NCBI GenBank assembly: GCA_016934735.1 | Contig: JAFGSG010000104.1 | Span: 1 to 41,188, forward strand | Length of the DNA: 41,188 nt | From: Spirochaetota bacterium | GTDB lineage: Bacteria; Spirochaetota; UBA4802; JAFGDQ01 | Reading direction: 5' to 3' | In this document: piece after piece, positions 28,167 to 36,403 of the stretch | How positions within the stretch are numbered: the first letter of the stretch is position 1 | How the letters are laid out: the number at the start of each line of letters is the position of its first letter | Position numbers and translations under genes: made by a program | Notes under the pieces: generated by a model | Database searches by the model: none | Seen by the model: only the letters and a program-made list of their open reading frames with translations | What the model was told of the DNA's origin: nothing

Positions 28167-28183
28167 GGTAATTGCATATCAAT
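28159..28183. promoter_or_regulatory. Perfect 9-bp inverted repeat overlapping the -10 region (possible operator)
   Basis: ATTGATATG (28159-28167) and CATATCAAT (28175-28183) are perfectly inverted with a 7-nt spacer. The position over the predicted -10 and start suits a dimeric repressor. No clear second copy lies upstream of hdrA-Cys. Confidence 0.5.
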
Positions 28184-28298
28184 ATGCAAAAATTATATTT
28201 CTTATTTTTAGTAAACTGATGCCATTATTTAACGGATCAAATACAAAATTTTTTATGATAAATAAAAGTTACATATTTATACCCTTAGTTTGAGGGGT

Positions 28299-28412
28299 GC
28301 AAAGGGAGCCCGTGCGGCATCCCTTTATGATCCTTACCGCTTTCGCCACGCCTTAAAGTCTCAGCCACACTCCTGAGATTCCGGCGCCATAGAAGGCGGC
28401 CGGATCTGTTTT
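28299..28412 (+). promoter_or_regulatory. Unrecognised structured leader RNA, copy A (upstream of fdhA-Cys)
   Basis: About 114 nt, with three hairpins. P1: AAAGGGA (28301-28307) pairs with TCCCTTT (28320-28326) around CCCGTGCGGC. P2: TCTCAG (28359-28364) pairs with CTGAGA (28373-28378). P3: AGATTCCGGCGCC pairs with GGCGGCCGGATCT (28395-28407), with bulges, followed by a U-rich tract. CGTG/CACG and GCGG/CCGC can form a longer helix joining P1 to the ACCGC and CACGCC segments. The same blocks occur in copy B upstream of hdrA-Cys and nowhere else I can find in the window. It does not match any riboswitch class I can recall. Confidence 0.7.
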
Positions 28413-28573
28413 ATCAAGATGTTTCAAATATTAAAATTTAATCGAAATAAGCAGTTATACTTTCGAACCGTATAATTGTAAAATGCTTTTATCCTTAATA
28501 TATTCTTTAAGCGGTATCATATTAGGGAAAAGAGTAATTATTTTTTTTAAATTGATAAACAGGAGAAATATAG

Positions 28574-31264
28574 ATGATCCAGACATTTATTTTAAATGGA
28601 AAAGAAACCGTATTCACCCCGGGACAAATGATTCTTGATGCAGCACAAAAAGCCGGAATTAAAATACCAACGTTATGTTTCCTGAAAGATACCGCTCCTA
28701 CAGGTGCATGCCGAGTCTGTCTTGTCGAGGTTAAAGGAGCGCGCTCATTAATGGCTGCATGTTCCACTCCGGTAACACCCGGAATGGAAGTTATGACTGA
28801 TACTGGACTTGTACATAAAGCCCGGAAAATGAGTATTGAACTATTACTTGCCAGCGGTGAACATAATTGTCTTGTTTGTGAAGCAAACGGCGATTGCCGT
28901 TTGCAGGATTTAGCATATTTTTATAAAATTTCCAATTTAAGATTTCCTAAAAGTGAAGCCAAGTTTCATATTGAAGATGATAATCCATTCATCATCCGCG
29001 ATGCAAGCCGCTGCATACTTTGCGGACGCTGCGTACAGGCCTGTAATGAGCTTACTGTAAACCGGGCTATATCCCATGGTTATCGCGGTGCTAATAGCAG
29101 GATTGTTACCGGCGGCGACCAGCCTTATAATAACAGCGAATGCGTCTTCTGCGGGCAATGCGTCCAGGTGTGCCCGGTAGGCGCACTTTCTGAAAAAAAA
29201 TCCAAAGGACTTGGAAGATCATGGGAACTTAAAACAGTCCGCACGACATGTCCTTATTGCGGTGTCGGCTGCCAGCTTAACCTTCATATGAAGGGCGAGC
29301 AGATAGTGAAAATTACCGGCGCTGAAGATGGCGCACCGAATTATGGAAGATTATGCGTCAAAGGCAGATTCGGGTATGACTTTATTTACTCGAGAGACAG
29401 GCTTACTACCCCGCTGATTCGTCAGGAAAACGGCGATTTCCGAAAAGCTTCATGGGATGAAGCATTTGATCTTGTGGCGGAGAAGTTCAAAGAAATAATT
29501 AAGGAATCCGGGCCGGATGCGGTCGCGGGTATTAGCTGCGCCCGCAGTATAAATGAAGATTCATATAACATGCAAAAACTATTCAGGGCTGTCTTTCAGA
29601 CAAACAATATCGATCATTGCGCCCGCGTCTGCCATGCACCGACAGTCGCAGGCCTGGCCGCGTCTTTCGGCTCCGGTGCTGGAACCAATTCGATAAGCGA
29701 GTACAAGGACGCAAGGATGTTCTTCTGCATAGGCACAAATATGACGGAAGCGCATCCCGTGGCATCTTACTATGTTAAGCAGGCGAAACTAAATGGCGCG
29801 AAACTCATAGTCGCCGATCCGAGATACCATGAACTGGCAAAGATGTCGGATATATTCGCGCAAATCAAAGTCGGATCCGATGTTGCATTCCTGAACGGCA
29901 TAATGAATGTACTGATTAAAGAGAATTTATATAACAGAAAATACATCGAGGAAAATTGCACGGGATTCGAAGATCTGAAAAAGGCAGTAATTAATTATCC
30001 ACCTGAAAAAGCAGCTGAAATAAGCGGAGTGTCCGCTGAAACAATAATCCGGATCGCTCATGAAATGGCTGCCACAAGGCCGTCCATGCTGATCTACACG
30101 CTGGGAATAACAGAACATTCCTGCGGCACAAACAATGTTATGAGCTGCGCAAATCTCCAGATGCTGCTCGGGAACGTGGGTGTTGAATTCGGCGGCGTGA
30201 ACCCGCTACGTGGGCAGAATAATGTGCAGGGCGCATGCGACATGGGCGCGCTGCCCGGGGTTTTTCCGGGTTACCAGAGCGTGACAGTTCCGGAGAACAG
30301 GGAAAAATTCATGAAGGCATGGGGAGTTAAAAGTCTTCCGGATAAGCCGGGCTTGATGATAAATGCCATGATGGAAGGATTGCTTTCCAAAAAAGTAAGG
30401 GCATTATGGGTGTTTGGGGAAAACCTGGCAAATGCAGAGCCGAATATCGGCCATGCCGAAAAGTGCCTAAGTTCCGCCGAATTCCTGGTTGTGCAGGATA
30501 TTTTTCCGAACGAAACGACAAAGTTCGCACATGTAATACTGCCTTCCGCGTCCTGGTGTGAGGACGAAGGGACATTTACAAGCCTTGAAAGACGGGTAAG
30601 CATGGTCAGATCGGTAAAAAAAGCTCCGGGCGTTGCAAAACCGAATTGGTGGATATTCAAAGAACTGGCGAGAAAAATGGGGCACGACTGGGCTTCCGGC
30701 AGCGGACGGGAAATCTGTGATAACGAACTGGCCGTATTATGCCCTATGTTCGCGGGTATAAAATTTTCCCGTATCAAGAAAGACGGTCTGCAGTGGCCAT
30801 GCCTCTCAGAAGAACATCCCGGCACGCCTATTGTTCATAAAGACGGAAAATTTATTAGCGGAAAAGGAGCGCTAAAAGGCATTGAATGGACGCCTCCTGA
30901 GGAAATCGCGGATAAAAATTATCCGTTTGTGTTAAGCACCGGCAGAAGGCTCTCGCAGTATCATACGCGAACACAGACAGGACGCAGCGGCATGGATACT
31001 ATTTACAGCCGTGAAACAGCGGATATTTCCTATGCCGATGCTTCGGAAAAAGGGATAAAGGACGGAGATATGGTTATAGTGGAATCCAGACGCGGGAAAG
31101 TAACCGTTCCCGCAAGGATTACGGACACTGTTCCAAAAGGCCTTATATGGATGACGTTCCATTACCGTGACGGTAATTGTAATTGGCTTACCAATAACGC
31201 ATATGACACTGTTGCGCAGACGCCTGAATACAAGGCCTGCGCCGTACGGATTGAGAAAGCATAA
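28574..31264 (+). CDS. fdhA: Formate dehydrogenase catalytic subunit, cysteine form
   Basis: An 896-residue paralogue of the Sec enzyme at 9061, with the same domain order: [2Fe-2S] (CFLKDTAPTGACRVC), His/Cys cluster (HNCLVCEANGDC), two ferredoxin clusters, CPYCGVGC, and the Mo-bisPGD domains. The active-site residue is Cys353 (HCARVCHAPTV, codon 29630-29632), at exactly the Sec353 position. The two are highly similar along their length, so they arose by duplication. Cys enzymes of this kind are usually slower than Sec forms but need no selenium. AGGAGA precedes the ATG. The upstream region carries a structured leader and a palindrome that the Sec gene lacks. A terminator follows, so this is a single-gene unit. 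A Sec/Cys fdh pair with selenium-dependent transcripts is known from Treponema primitia. Confidence 0.96.
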   Translation: MIQTFILNGKETVFTPGQMILDAAQKAGIKIPTLCFLKDTAPTGACRVCLVEVKGARSLMAACSTPVTPGMEVMTDTGLVHKARKMSIELLLASGEHNCLVCEANGDCRLQDLAYFYKISNLRFPKSEAKFHIEDDNPFIIRDASRCILCGRCVQACNELTVNRAISHGYRGANSRIVTGGDQPYNNSECVFCGQCVQVCPVGALSEKKSKGLGRSWELKTVRTTCPYCGVGCQLNLHMKGEQIVKITGAEDGAPNYGRLCVKGRFGYDFIYSRDRLTTPLIRQENGDFRKASWDEAFDLVAEKFKEIIKESGPDAVAGISCARSINEDSYNMQKLFRAVFQTNNIDHCARVCHAPTVAGLAASFGSGAGTNSISEYKDARMFFCIGTNMTEAHPVASYYVKQAKLNGAKLIVADPRYHELAKMSDIFAQIKVGSDVAFLNGIMNVLIKENLYNRKYIEENCTGFEDLKKAVINYPPEKAAEISGVSAETIIRIAHEMAATRPSMLIYTLGITEHSCGTNNVMSCANLQMLLGNVGVEFGGVNPLRGQNNVQGACDMGALPGVFPGYQSVTVPENREKFMKAWGVKSLPDKPGLMINAMMEGLLSKKVRALWVFGENLANAEPNIGHAEKCLSSAEFLVVQDIFPNETTKFAHVILPSASWCEDEGTFTSLERRVSMVRSVKKAPGVAKPNWWIFKELARKMGHDWASGSGREICDNELAVLCPMFAGIKFSRIKKDGLQWPCLSEEHPGTPIVHKDGKFISGKGALKGIEWTPPEEIADKNYPFVLSTGRRLSQYHTRTQTGRSGMDTIYSRETADISYADASEKGIKDGDMVIVESRRGKVTVPARITDTVPKGLIWMTFHYRDGNCNWLTNNAYDTVAQTPEYKACAVRIEKA

Positions 31265-31273
31265 TTTAAAGAC

Positions 31274-31306
31274 AAATCTCTGCGATTATAAACGGCAGGG
31301 ATTTTT
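31274..31306 (+). terminator. Intrinsic terminator of fdhA-Cys
   Basis: AAATCTCTGC (31274-31283) pairs over 10 bp, with one G-T pair, with GCAGGGATTT (31295-31304), then a short T-run. It separates fdhA-Cys from the hdrA-Cys leader, so hdrA-Cys needs its own promoter. Confidence 0.7.
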
Positions 31307-31410
31307 ACTATTATATAATAAAACGTGTACATCCTTAAAAAGATCAACTTAAAGTTAACAAACTATGATCAATTTACATTACTATAAAATGTTTATTTTT
31401 ATATATTGAG

Positions 31411-31526
31411 AAAGCTACCGGAAACCCGTGCGGCTTCCCTTTGACTTTCCCACCGCCCAGTTCACGCCTTAATACTCAGTATATCTCCTGAGATTCCGGC
31501 GCTGTAAAAGGCGGCGGATCTTTTAT
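31411..31526 (+). promoter_or_regulatory. Unrecognised structured leader RNA, copy B (upstream of hdrA-Cys)
   Basis: It aligns with copy A through the blocks CCCGTGCGGC, CCCTTT, ACCGC, CACGCCTTAA, CTCAG, TCCTGAGATTCCGGCGC and AAGGCGG. The P1 stem is GGAA/TTCC here and GGGA/TCCC in copy A, a compensatory change. P2 is CTCAG/CTGAG with an 8-nt loop of different sequence. P3 ends in GGATC followed by TTTTATAA. A -10-like TATAAA (31383-31388) lies just upstream, so transcription would begin close to the element. The hdrA-Cys start lies about 215 nt downstream. Confidence 0.7.
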
Positions 31527-31743
31527 AATCAGGAGTATTCCGGTTTTAAAATTTTTTTAAAAGTATTTTCAATCCGTCTCAAAAACAGCTGCCAATTTTC
31601 AATTTGAAAGGATTTTAACTAATCATAGCCAGCCAAGTATTTTTTTGAGATAGTTACCTGTGAATTTAACATAATTCATCCATCGGCTTAGTGCCGCAAT
31701 AATGCATTGTAAATTAAAAAATTTTTTACAGGGAGACAAAGAA

Positions 31744-34700
31744 ATGGATAAAGAAATATTATTAAGCGATAATATCCGGCAGCTTTGCCAGAGCCTTGGA
31801 GGCAATAACTTCGGGGACGTAATGATAGTCGGCGGAGGGATCAGCGGCATTCAGGCGGCGCTCGATCTCGGAACCGCAGGGTTTAAGGTCTACTTTGTTG
31901 AAAAATCACCGACAGTAGGCGGCAAGATGGCGCATCTTGATAAGACATTCCCAACTAATGACTGCTCCATGTGTATCGAATCTCCTAAATTTGTTGAATG
32001 TAACAGACACCCCAACATTGAGATTATGTCCTATACTGAAGTCAAACAAGTTGAAGGAGAAGCCGGAAACTTCACTGTTACCCTGATTAAAAAGCCAAGA
32101 TATGTTATAGAGAGCAAATGTACGGGCTGCACAGTCTGTGTTGAGTACTGTCCTCTAAAGTACCCTGATGAATTCAATCAGGGAATATCGAATAATAAAG
32201 CCATACATATATATTTCGCACAGGCGATCCCGCTTAAGCCTTACATAGATGAAACCTGTCTTTACCTGAAAGAACAGAAATGCCGCATTTGTGAAGGGGT
32301 ATGCAAGAATGATGCAATAGATTTAAAACAAGTGCCGGAGAGAGTAGAAGTAAAAGTTGGAGCAATAATTCTGTCCCCGGGCATTGAAGCGTATAATCCT
32401 ACTTTAAAGAAAGAATATCATTACAAAGAATTTACGAATGTAGTAACAGCCCTTGACTATGAAAGACTTTTATGCGCAACCGGGCCTTATGAAGGCGAAA
32501 TTCTACGCGCTTCCGACAAAAAACACCCGCATAATATAGCCTGGGTTCACTGTGTCGGATCCAGACAGGTTACCGAAGGTGCCAACAGCTACTGTTCCGC
32601 AGTATGCTGTACATATACCCAAAAGCAAGTTATCCTTACAAAAGATCATGACGCAGAAGCAAACTGCACCATATTCCATAACGACATCCGTTCTTATGGC
32701 AAGGATTTTGAGCGGTTCTACCAGAGAACGGAGAATCTTCCCGGTGTCAAATTTATCAGAAGTTATGTATCAATAGAAAGAGAAGATCCCATAACCAAAA
32801 ATGTAACCATACGCTATTCTACTCCTGATGACGGCATTAAAGAAGCGGAATTTGATATGGTAGTGCTATCCGTAGGATTGGCTCCGCCTTCCAATGTACA
32901 GGATATCGCTAAAGCATTTGGTATTGAGTTGAATGCCCACGGATTTTGCAAAACCAATCCCGTCAATCCTATGGAGACAACCCGCCCGGGAATTTTTGTA
33001 AGCGGAGCTTTCCAGGGTCCCATGGATATTCCGGAGTCTGTTTTGTCAGCCAGCGGGGCCGGGTCCCAGTGCGGCGAACTCCTTTCGTACAGGCGCGGGA
33101 ACCTTTCCAAAGCAAGGGTATATCCGGAGGAAAGGGACGTCTCAAATGAAGAGCCAAAGATAGGAGTCTATGTATGTCATTGCGGAGCCAATATAGGAAG
33201 AATAGTAAACGTTCCTGATACGATTGAATACTCAAAAACATTGCCGAATGTTGTTCATGCTGAAGAAAGCCTCTTTATCTGTTCCACCGAAGCAGCTGCA
33301 ATGCTGGCAAAGGACATTAAAGAAAGAGGGCTAAACAGAGTAATTGTAGCTGCCTGTACTCCGAGAACACATGAGCCGCTGTTCAGGGATACGCTTCGAG
33401 AGGCGGGAATTAATCAGTATTATTATGATATGGCAAACATCAGGGAACACTGCTCATGGGTGCATTCAAAAGAAAAGGAATCTGCTACACAAAAGGCAAA
33501 GGATATTATCCGCATGTCCGCGGCGCGTGCCTGTTTTTTAGAGCCTCTGCAGGAATTTAACCTGCCGGTCAATAAGGTAGCGATAGTGGTAGGCGGAGGC
33601 ATAGCCGGCATGGTCAGCGCCCTTTCCATAGCTAATCAGAAGCATGAAGTCCATCTGATCGAAAAAGAAAAAGAACTCGGCGGGACAGCACGGAAGCTTT
33701 ATTATACGCTGGAAGGAATAGACGCACAGGCTTACCTGGCCGACCTAATCCAAAAAGTCTATAAGCATCCGTTGATACACATATATACCAATGCCGCTAT
33801 ACCTGATGTTACAGGCTATGTCGGGAATTTTACCACTAAAGTTCAATCCGACAGAGGACTGACAGAGATAAAACATGGAGCAGCCGTAATTGCAATAGGC
33901 GCTGATGTATATACACCGGCAGAATACCTTTACGGGCAAAACGAAAGAGTGATCACTCATCTTGAGTTGGAAGAAAAGATCATCAATAACGATGAAACCG
34001 TAATTAAGTCGGAAAGCATTGTAATGATTCAATGCGTGGGCTGCAGGAATGAAGAAAGAAATTACTGCAGCAAGATTTGCTGCAGCGAATCGATAAAGAA
34101 CGCCTTGAAGCTTAAGGAAATAAATCCTCAGATGGATATTTATATTCTATTCAGGGATATGAGGACATATGGTTTCATAGAAAACTATTACAGGGAAGCC
34201 TCTGAAAAAGACGTAAAATTTATCCGCTATGAGCCGGATACCAAACCTCAGGTGGAAGCAATTAATGACAACGGAAAAAGCGCGTTAAGGGTTACCATGC
34301 CGGATTATATTCTAAACAAGGAATTAAGTATAAAGGCCGACATACTCGTATTGGCCGCAGCCGTAATTCCATCAGCGGAAAGTCAGGAAATATCAAAAAA
34401 ATTCAAGATTACCCTGGGCCCGGATGGTTTTTGCCAGGAAGCTCATGTTAAGTTACGGCCGGTAGACTTTGCAGCTGAAGGCGTTTACCTTTGCGGAATA
34501 GCACATTATCCCAAGCATATATCTGAGACGATCAATCAGGCTTACGGAGCAGCGGGACGCGCTTTGACTCTTCTGGCAAATGATACTGTCGTAGCGTCAG
34601 GATCAGTCTGTACCGTAGAGGAAAAAATGTGCATTGGATGCGGTGCATGCGCGCCGGCATGCACTTACGGAGCTGTTCAGCTTCAGGAAACAAAACAGGG

Positions 34701-34839
34701 GAGAAAAGCTACTGTCATTCCCGTACTATGTAAAGGATGCGGACTGTGCAACTCAAAATGTCCTACAGGCGCAATTTCACTTAAACATTATACAGAAAAA
34801 GAACTTTTTGCTCAAATCCTTGCAGGGCTTGCAAAGTAA
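31744..34839 (+). CDS. hdrA: HdrA-like flavin/iron-sulfur protein, cysteine form
   Basis: A 1031-residue paralogue of the Sec-HdrA at 160. The start is ATG 31744 with GGGAG about 10 nt upstream; an in-frame ATG at 31702 has no ribosome site. Cys77 (TNDCSMC) stands where the other copy has Sec77. FAD motifs (IVGGGISG near residue 28 and VVGGGIAGM mid-protein), the CTGCTVCVEYCP ferredoxin and the paired cysteine segments agree throughout. The last ferredoxin motif is intact ([12 protein letters not shown], Cys999). HdrA is the bifurcating flavin subunit of Hdr-type complexes. No HdrB/C or bamD-like gene accompanies this copy, so it probably joins partners encoded in the left operon. It is preceded by leader copy B and followed after 96 bp by mvhD-Cys. 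Confidence 0.95.
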   Translation: MDKEILLSDNIRQLCQSLGGNNFGDVMIVGGGISGIQAALDLGTAGFKVYFVEKSPTVGGKMAHLDKTFPTNDCSMCIESPKFVECNRHPNIEIMSYTEVKQVEGEAGNFTVTLIKKPRYVIESKCTGCTVCVEYCPLKYPDEFNQGISNNKAIHIYFAQAIPLKPYIDETCLYLKEQKCRICEGVCKNDAIDLKQVPERVEVKVGAIILSPGIEAYNPTLKKEYHYKEFTNVVTALDYERLLCATGPYEGEILRASDKKHPHNIAWVHCVGSRQVTEGANSYCSAVCCTYTQKQVILTKDHDAEANCTIFHNDIRSYGKDFERFYQRTENLPGVKFIRSYVSIEREDPITKNVTIRYSTPDDGIKEAEFDMVVLSVGLAPPSNVQDIAKAFGIELNAHGFCKTNPVNPMETTRPGIFVSGAFQGPMDIPESVLSASGAGSQCGELLSYRRGNLSKARVYPEERDVSNEEPKIGVYVCHCGANIGRIVNVPDTIEYSKTLPNVVHAEESLFICSTEAAAMLAKDIKERGLNRVIVAACTPRTHEPLFRDTLREAGINQYYYDMANIREHCSWVHSKEKESATQKAKDIIRMSAARACFLEPLQEFNLPVNKVAIVVGGGIAGMVSALSIANQKHEVHLIEKEKELGGTARKLYYTLEGIDAQAYLADLIQKVYKHPLIHIYTNAAIPDVTGYVGNFTTKVQSDRGLTEIKHGAAVIAIGADVYTPAEYLYGQNERVITHLELEEKIINNDETVIKSESIVMIQCVGCRNEERNYCSKICCSESIKNALKLKEINPQMDIYILFRDMRTYGFIENYYREASEKDVKFIRYEPDTKPQVEAINDNGKSALRVTMPDYILNKELSIKADILVLAAAVIPSAESQEISKKFKITLGPDGFCQEAHVKLRPVDFAAEGVYLCGIAHYPKHISETINQAYGAAGRALTLLANDTVVASGSVCTVEEKMCIGCGACAPACTYGAVQLQETKQGRKATVIPVLCKGCGLCNSKCPTGAISLKHYTEKELFAQILAGLAK

Positions 34840-34935
34840 TCAGGAAAACAAATCAGATCAATACATCGGTTTAAGATATTTAATATTATATGAACTAAAA
34901 AAATCTGGATTATAAAATACGGAGGTAAAACAATA

Positions 34936-35781
34936 ATGAGCTCAGAAGATAAGTTTATACCGAAAATGTTAGGTATAATTTGCAACTGGTGCTGTTACGG
35001 AGGAGCGGATTTATGCGGAGTATCCCGTTTCCAATATCCTACTTATATAAGACTGATAAGGGTGATGTGTTCCGGCAGGATTGATATGAAACACATACTG
35101 ACGGCTTTTTTAAACGGAGCAGACGCAATATTTTGCGGAGGCTGCCATATTAACGACTGCCATTATAATCCGGAAGGAAATTACGATGCGTTAAGCATGG
35201 TAAATTTGTGCAAAAAATTACTGGAGCATACAGGAATAAATCCAAAACGCTTAAGACTTGAATGGGTATCTGCCGGAGAGGGAATCCGTTTCGCGAATAT
35301 TATGAATGAATTCGCAAAAGAGGTAGAAGAATTAGGGCCTCTCGGTAAAAGCGAAGGAATAGCTCCGGACGAAATGAAATCAAGGTTTGAAAAGATTATA
35401 AAACTTATCCCATATTTTAAACTTGTAAAAATGAAGGAGCTGGCGATACATAATCCGGATCAGGAATCGTACACCAGGCTCTATACTGCTGAAGAAATCG
35501 ACAAATTAATTCGCGAAGCACCATCATACTGGATCGATCCTGAAAAATGCCAGGCATGCATGACCTGCGCGAAGAGATGCCCTGTTGATGCAATTATAAG
35601 TGCAAAGCAGCAGGTACACATTGTTGATCAGGAAAAATGCATAAAATGCGGAACATGCCTGGCAGCCTGCCCTCCCAGGTTCGGAGCTGTAACAAAAGTC
35701 GTGGGTGCGCCTGTTCCGCCGCCGCTTCCGGAAGATAAAAGAGCGATTATCCGGAAGGCCAGAAAAGAAAAGGCAAGCTAA
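34936..35781 (+). CDS. mvhD: MvhD-family subunit with ferredoxin extension, cysteine form
   Basis: A 281-residue protein. Residues 1-140 form the MvhD domain with CNWC (Cys16/19), CSGRID and CGGCHINDC. Cys19 aligns with the Sec of the partial gene at the left edge. Residues 200-250 add two [4Fe-4S] motifs (Cys205/208/211/215 and Cys235/238/241/245). A plain MvhD is about half this length, so the ferredoxin domain is a fusion that would extend the electron path. MvhD links an electron donor such as formate dehydrogenase or hydrogenase to HdrA. GGAGG precedes the ATG. It shares the hdrA-Cys transcript by position and has no leader element of its own. Confidence 0.93.
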   Translation: MSSEDKFIPKMLGIICNWCCYGGADLCGVSRFQYPTYIRLIRVMCSGRIDMKHILTAFLNGADAIFCGGCHINDCHYNPEGNYDALSMVNLCKKLLEHTGINPKRLRLEWVSAGEGIRFANIMNEFAKEVEELGPLGKSEGIAPDEMKSRFEKIIKLIPYFKLVKMKELAIHNPDQESYTRLYTAEEIDKLIREAPSYWIDPEKCQACMTCAKRCPVDAIISAKQQVHIVDQEKCIKCGTCLAACPPRFGAVTKVVGAPVPPPLPEDKRAIIRKARKEKAS

Positions 35782-35940
35782 TAATCCACCCCGCCTGCCG
35801 GGCGAGTAGGAATACCGGGAATTCAGTTAAAAGGGTATCAATGCGGATACTCTTATGACTTGAATCCATAATACAATTATTCTTTATCTAGAGCAATTAA
35901 CTTTTGCCTATTCATTTCAGATAATTGGTAAAAATTGTAA

Positions 35941-36400
35941 AAGATTGAAATAGATTACAAAATTTTCTGCGGAATCAGAGCACTCGCGCTCGGGGCGCGT
36001 TCTCTGTTAAGTGAATGCAGAGCTATTCTCGACACTGATGGCCAGGACACAAAAGCAATTGCGCTTGACGCATGGGTACTCTTGATGATTTATATAAAAA
36101 GAGTCCGATAATCCCGTAGAAGCCCTTGCCGAGCGGTTTCTTAAATTTCCATGCTCATGCATGACTCCGAACGAACGCCGTCTTATAGAAATGAGTGAGC
36201 TTATAGAAAAATTTAAACCGGACGCTGTAGTGGATGTCGTACTCCAGGCATGTCATTCATATAATATAGAATCATATAAGGTTGGGGAACACGTGCGGAA
36301 AAATTACGGCCTTCCGTTCCTTAAGATAGTGACGGATTTTTCACAGAGCGATGCAGGGCAGTTGCGCACGCGAATAGAAGCTTTACTGGAGGCATGTTAA
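35941..36400 (+). pseudogene. 3' remnant of a 2-hydroxyacyl-CoA dehydratase (HgdB/BcrC-type) gene
   Basis: Two adjoining frames read as one protein tail. 35941-36100 gives CGIRALALGARSLL and ALDAWVLLMIYIKR; after a frameshift near the A-run at 36096-36100, the other frame continues SDNPVEALAERFLKFPCSCM. The 36161 segment, MTPNERRLIEMSELIEKF, and the end (LQACHSYNIES, TDFSQSDAGQLRTRIEALLE) match the family's C-terminus. The 5' two thirds are missing and a stop precedes the fragment. The functional family binds [4Fe-4S] clusters for radical dehydration or ring reduction. Its end provides the ribosome site of the next gene. It could still make a 79-residue peptide from 36161. Confidence 0.7.
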
Positions 36401-36403
36401 AAT

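Noticed and set aside
28328..28356. A short leader peptide (ATG at 28328) in leader copy A
   Set aside because: It has no ribosome site and copy B has no equivalent ATG, so conservation is at RNA rather than peptide level.
28299..28412. Leader as tRNA-Sec, a T-box or a cobalamin riboswitch
   Set aside because: There is no acceptor/T-arm geometry or UCA anticodon loop, no T-box consensus (only an isolated ACCGC), and no B12-box sequence on either strand.
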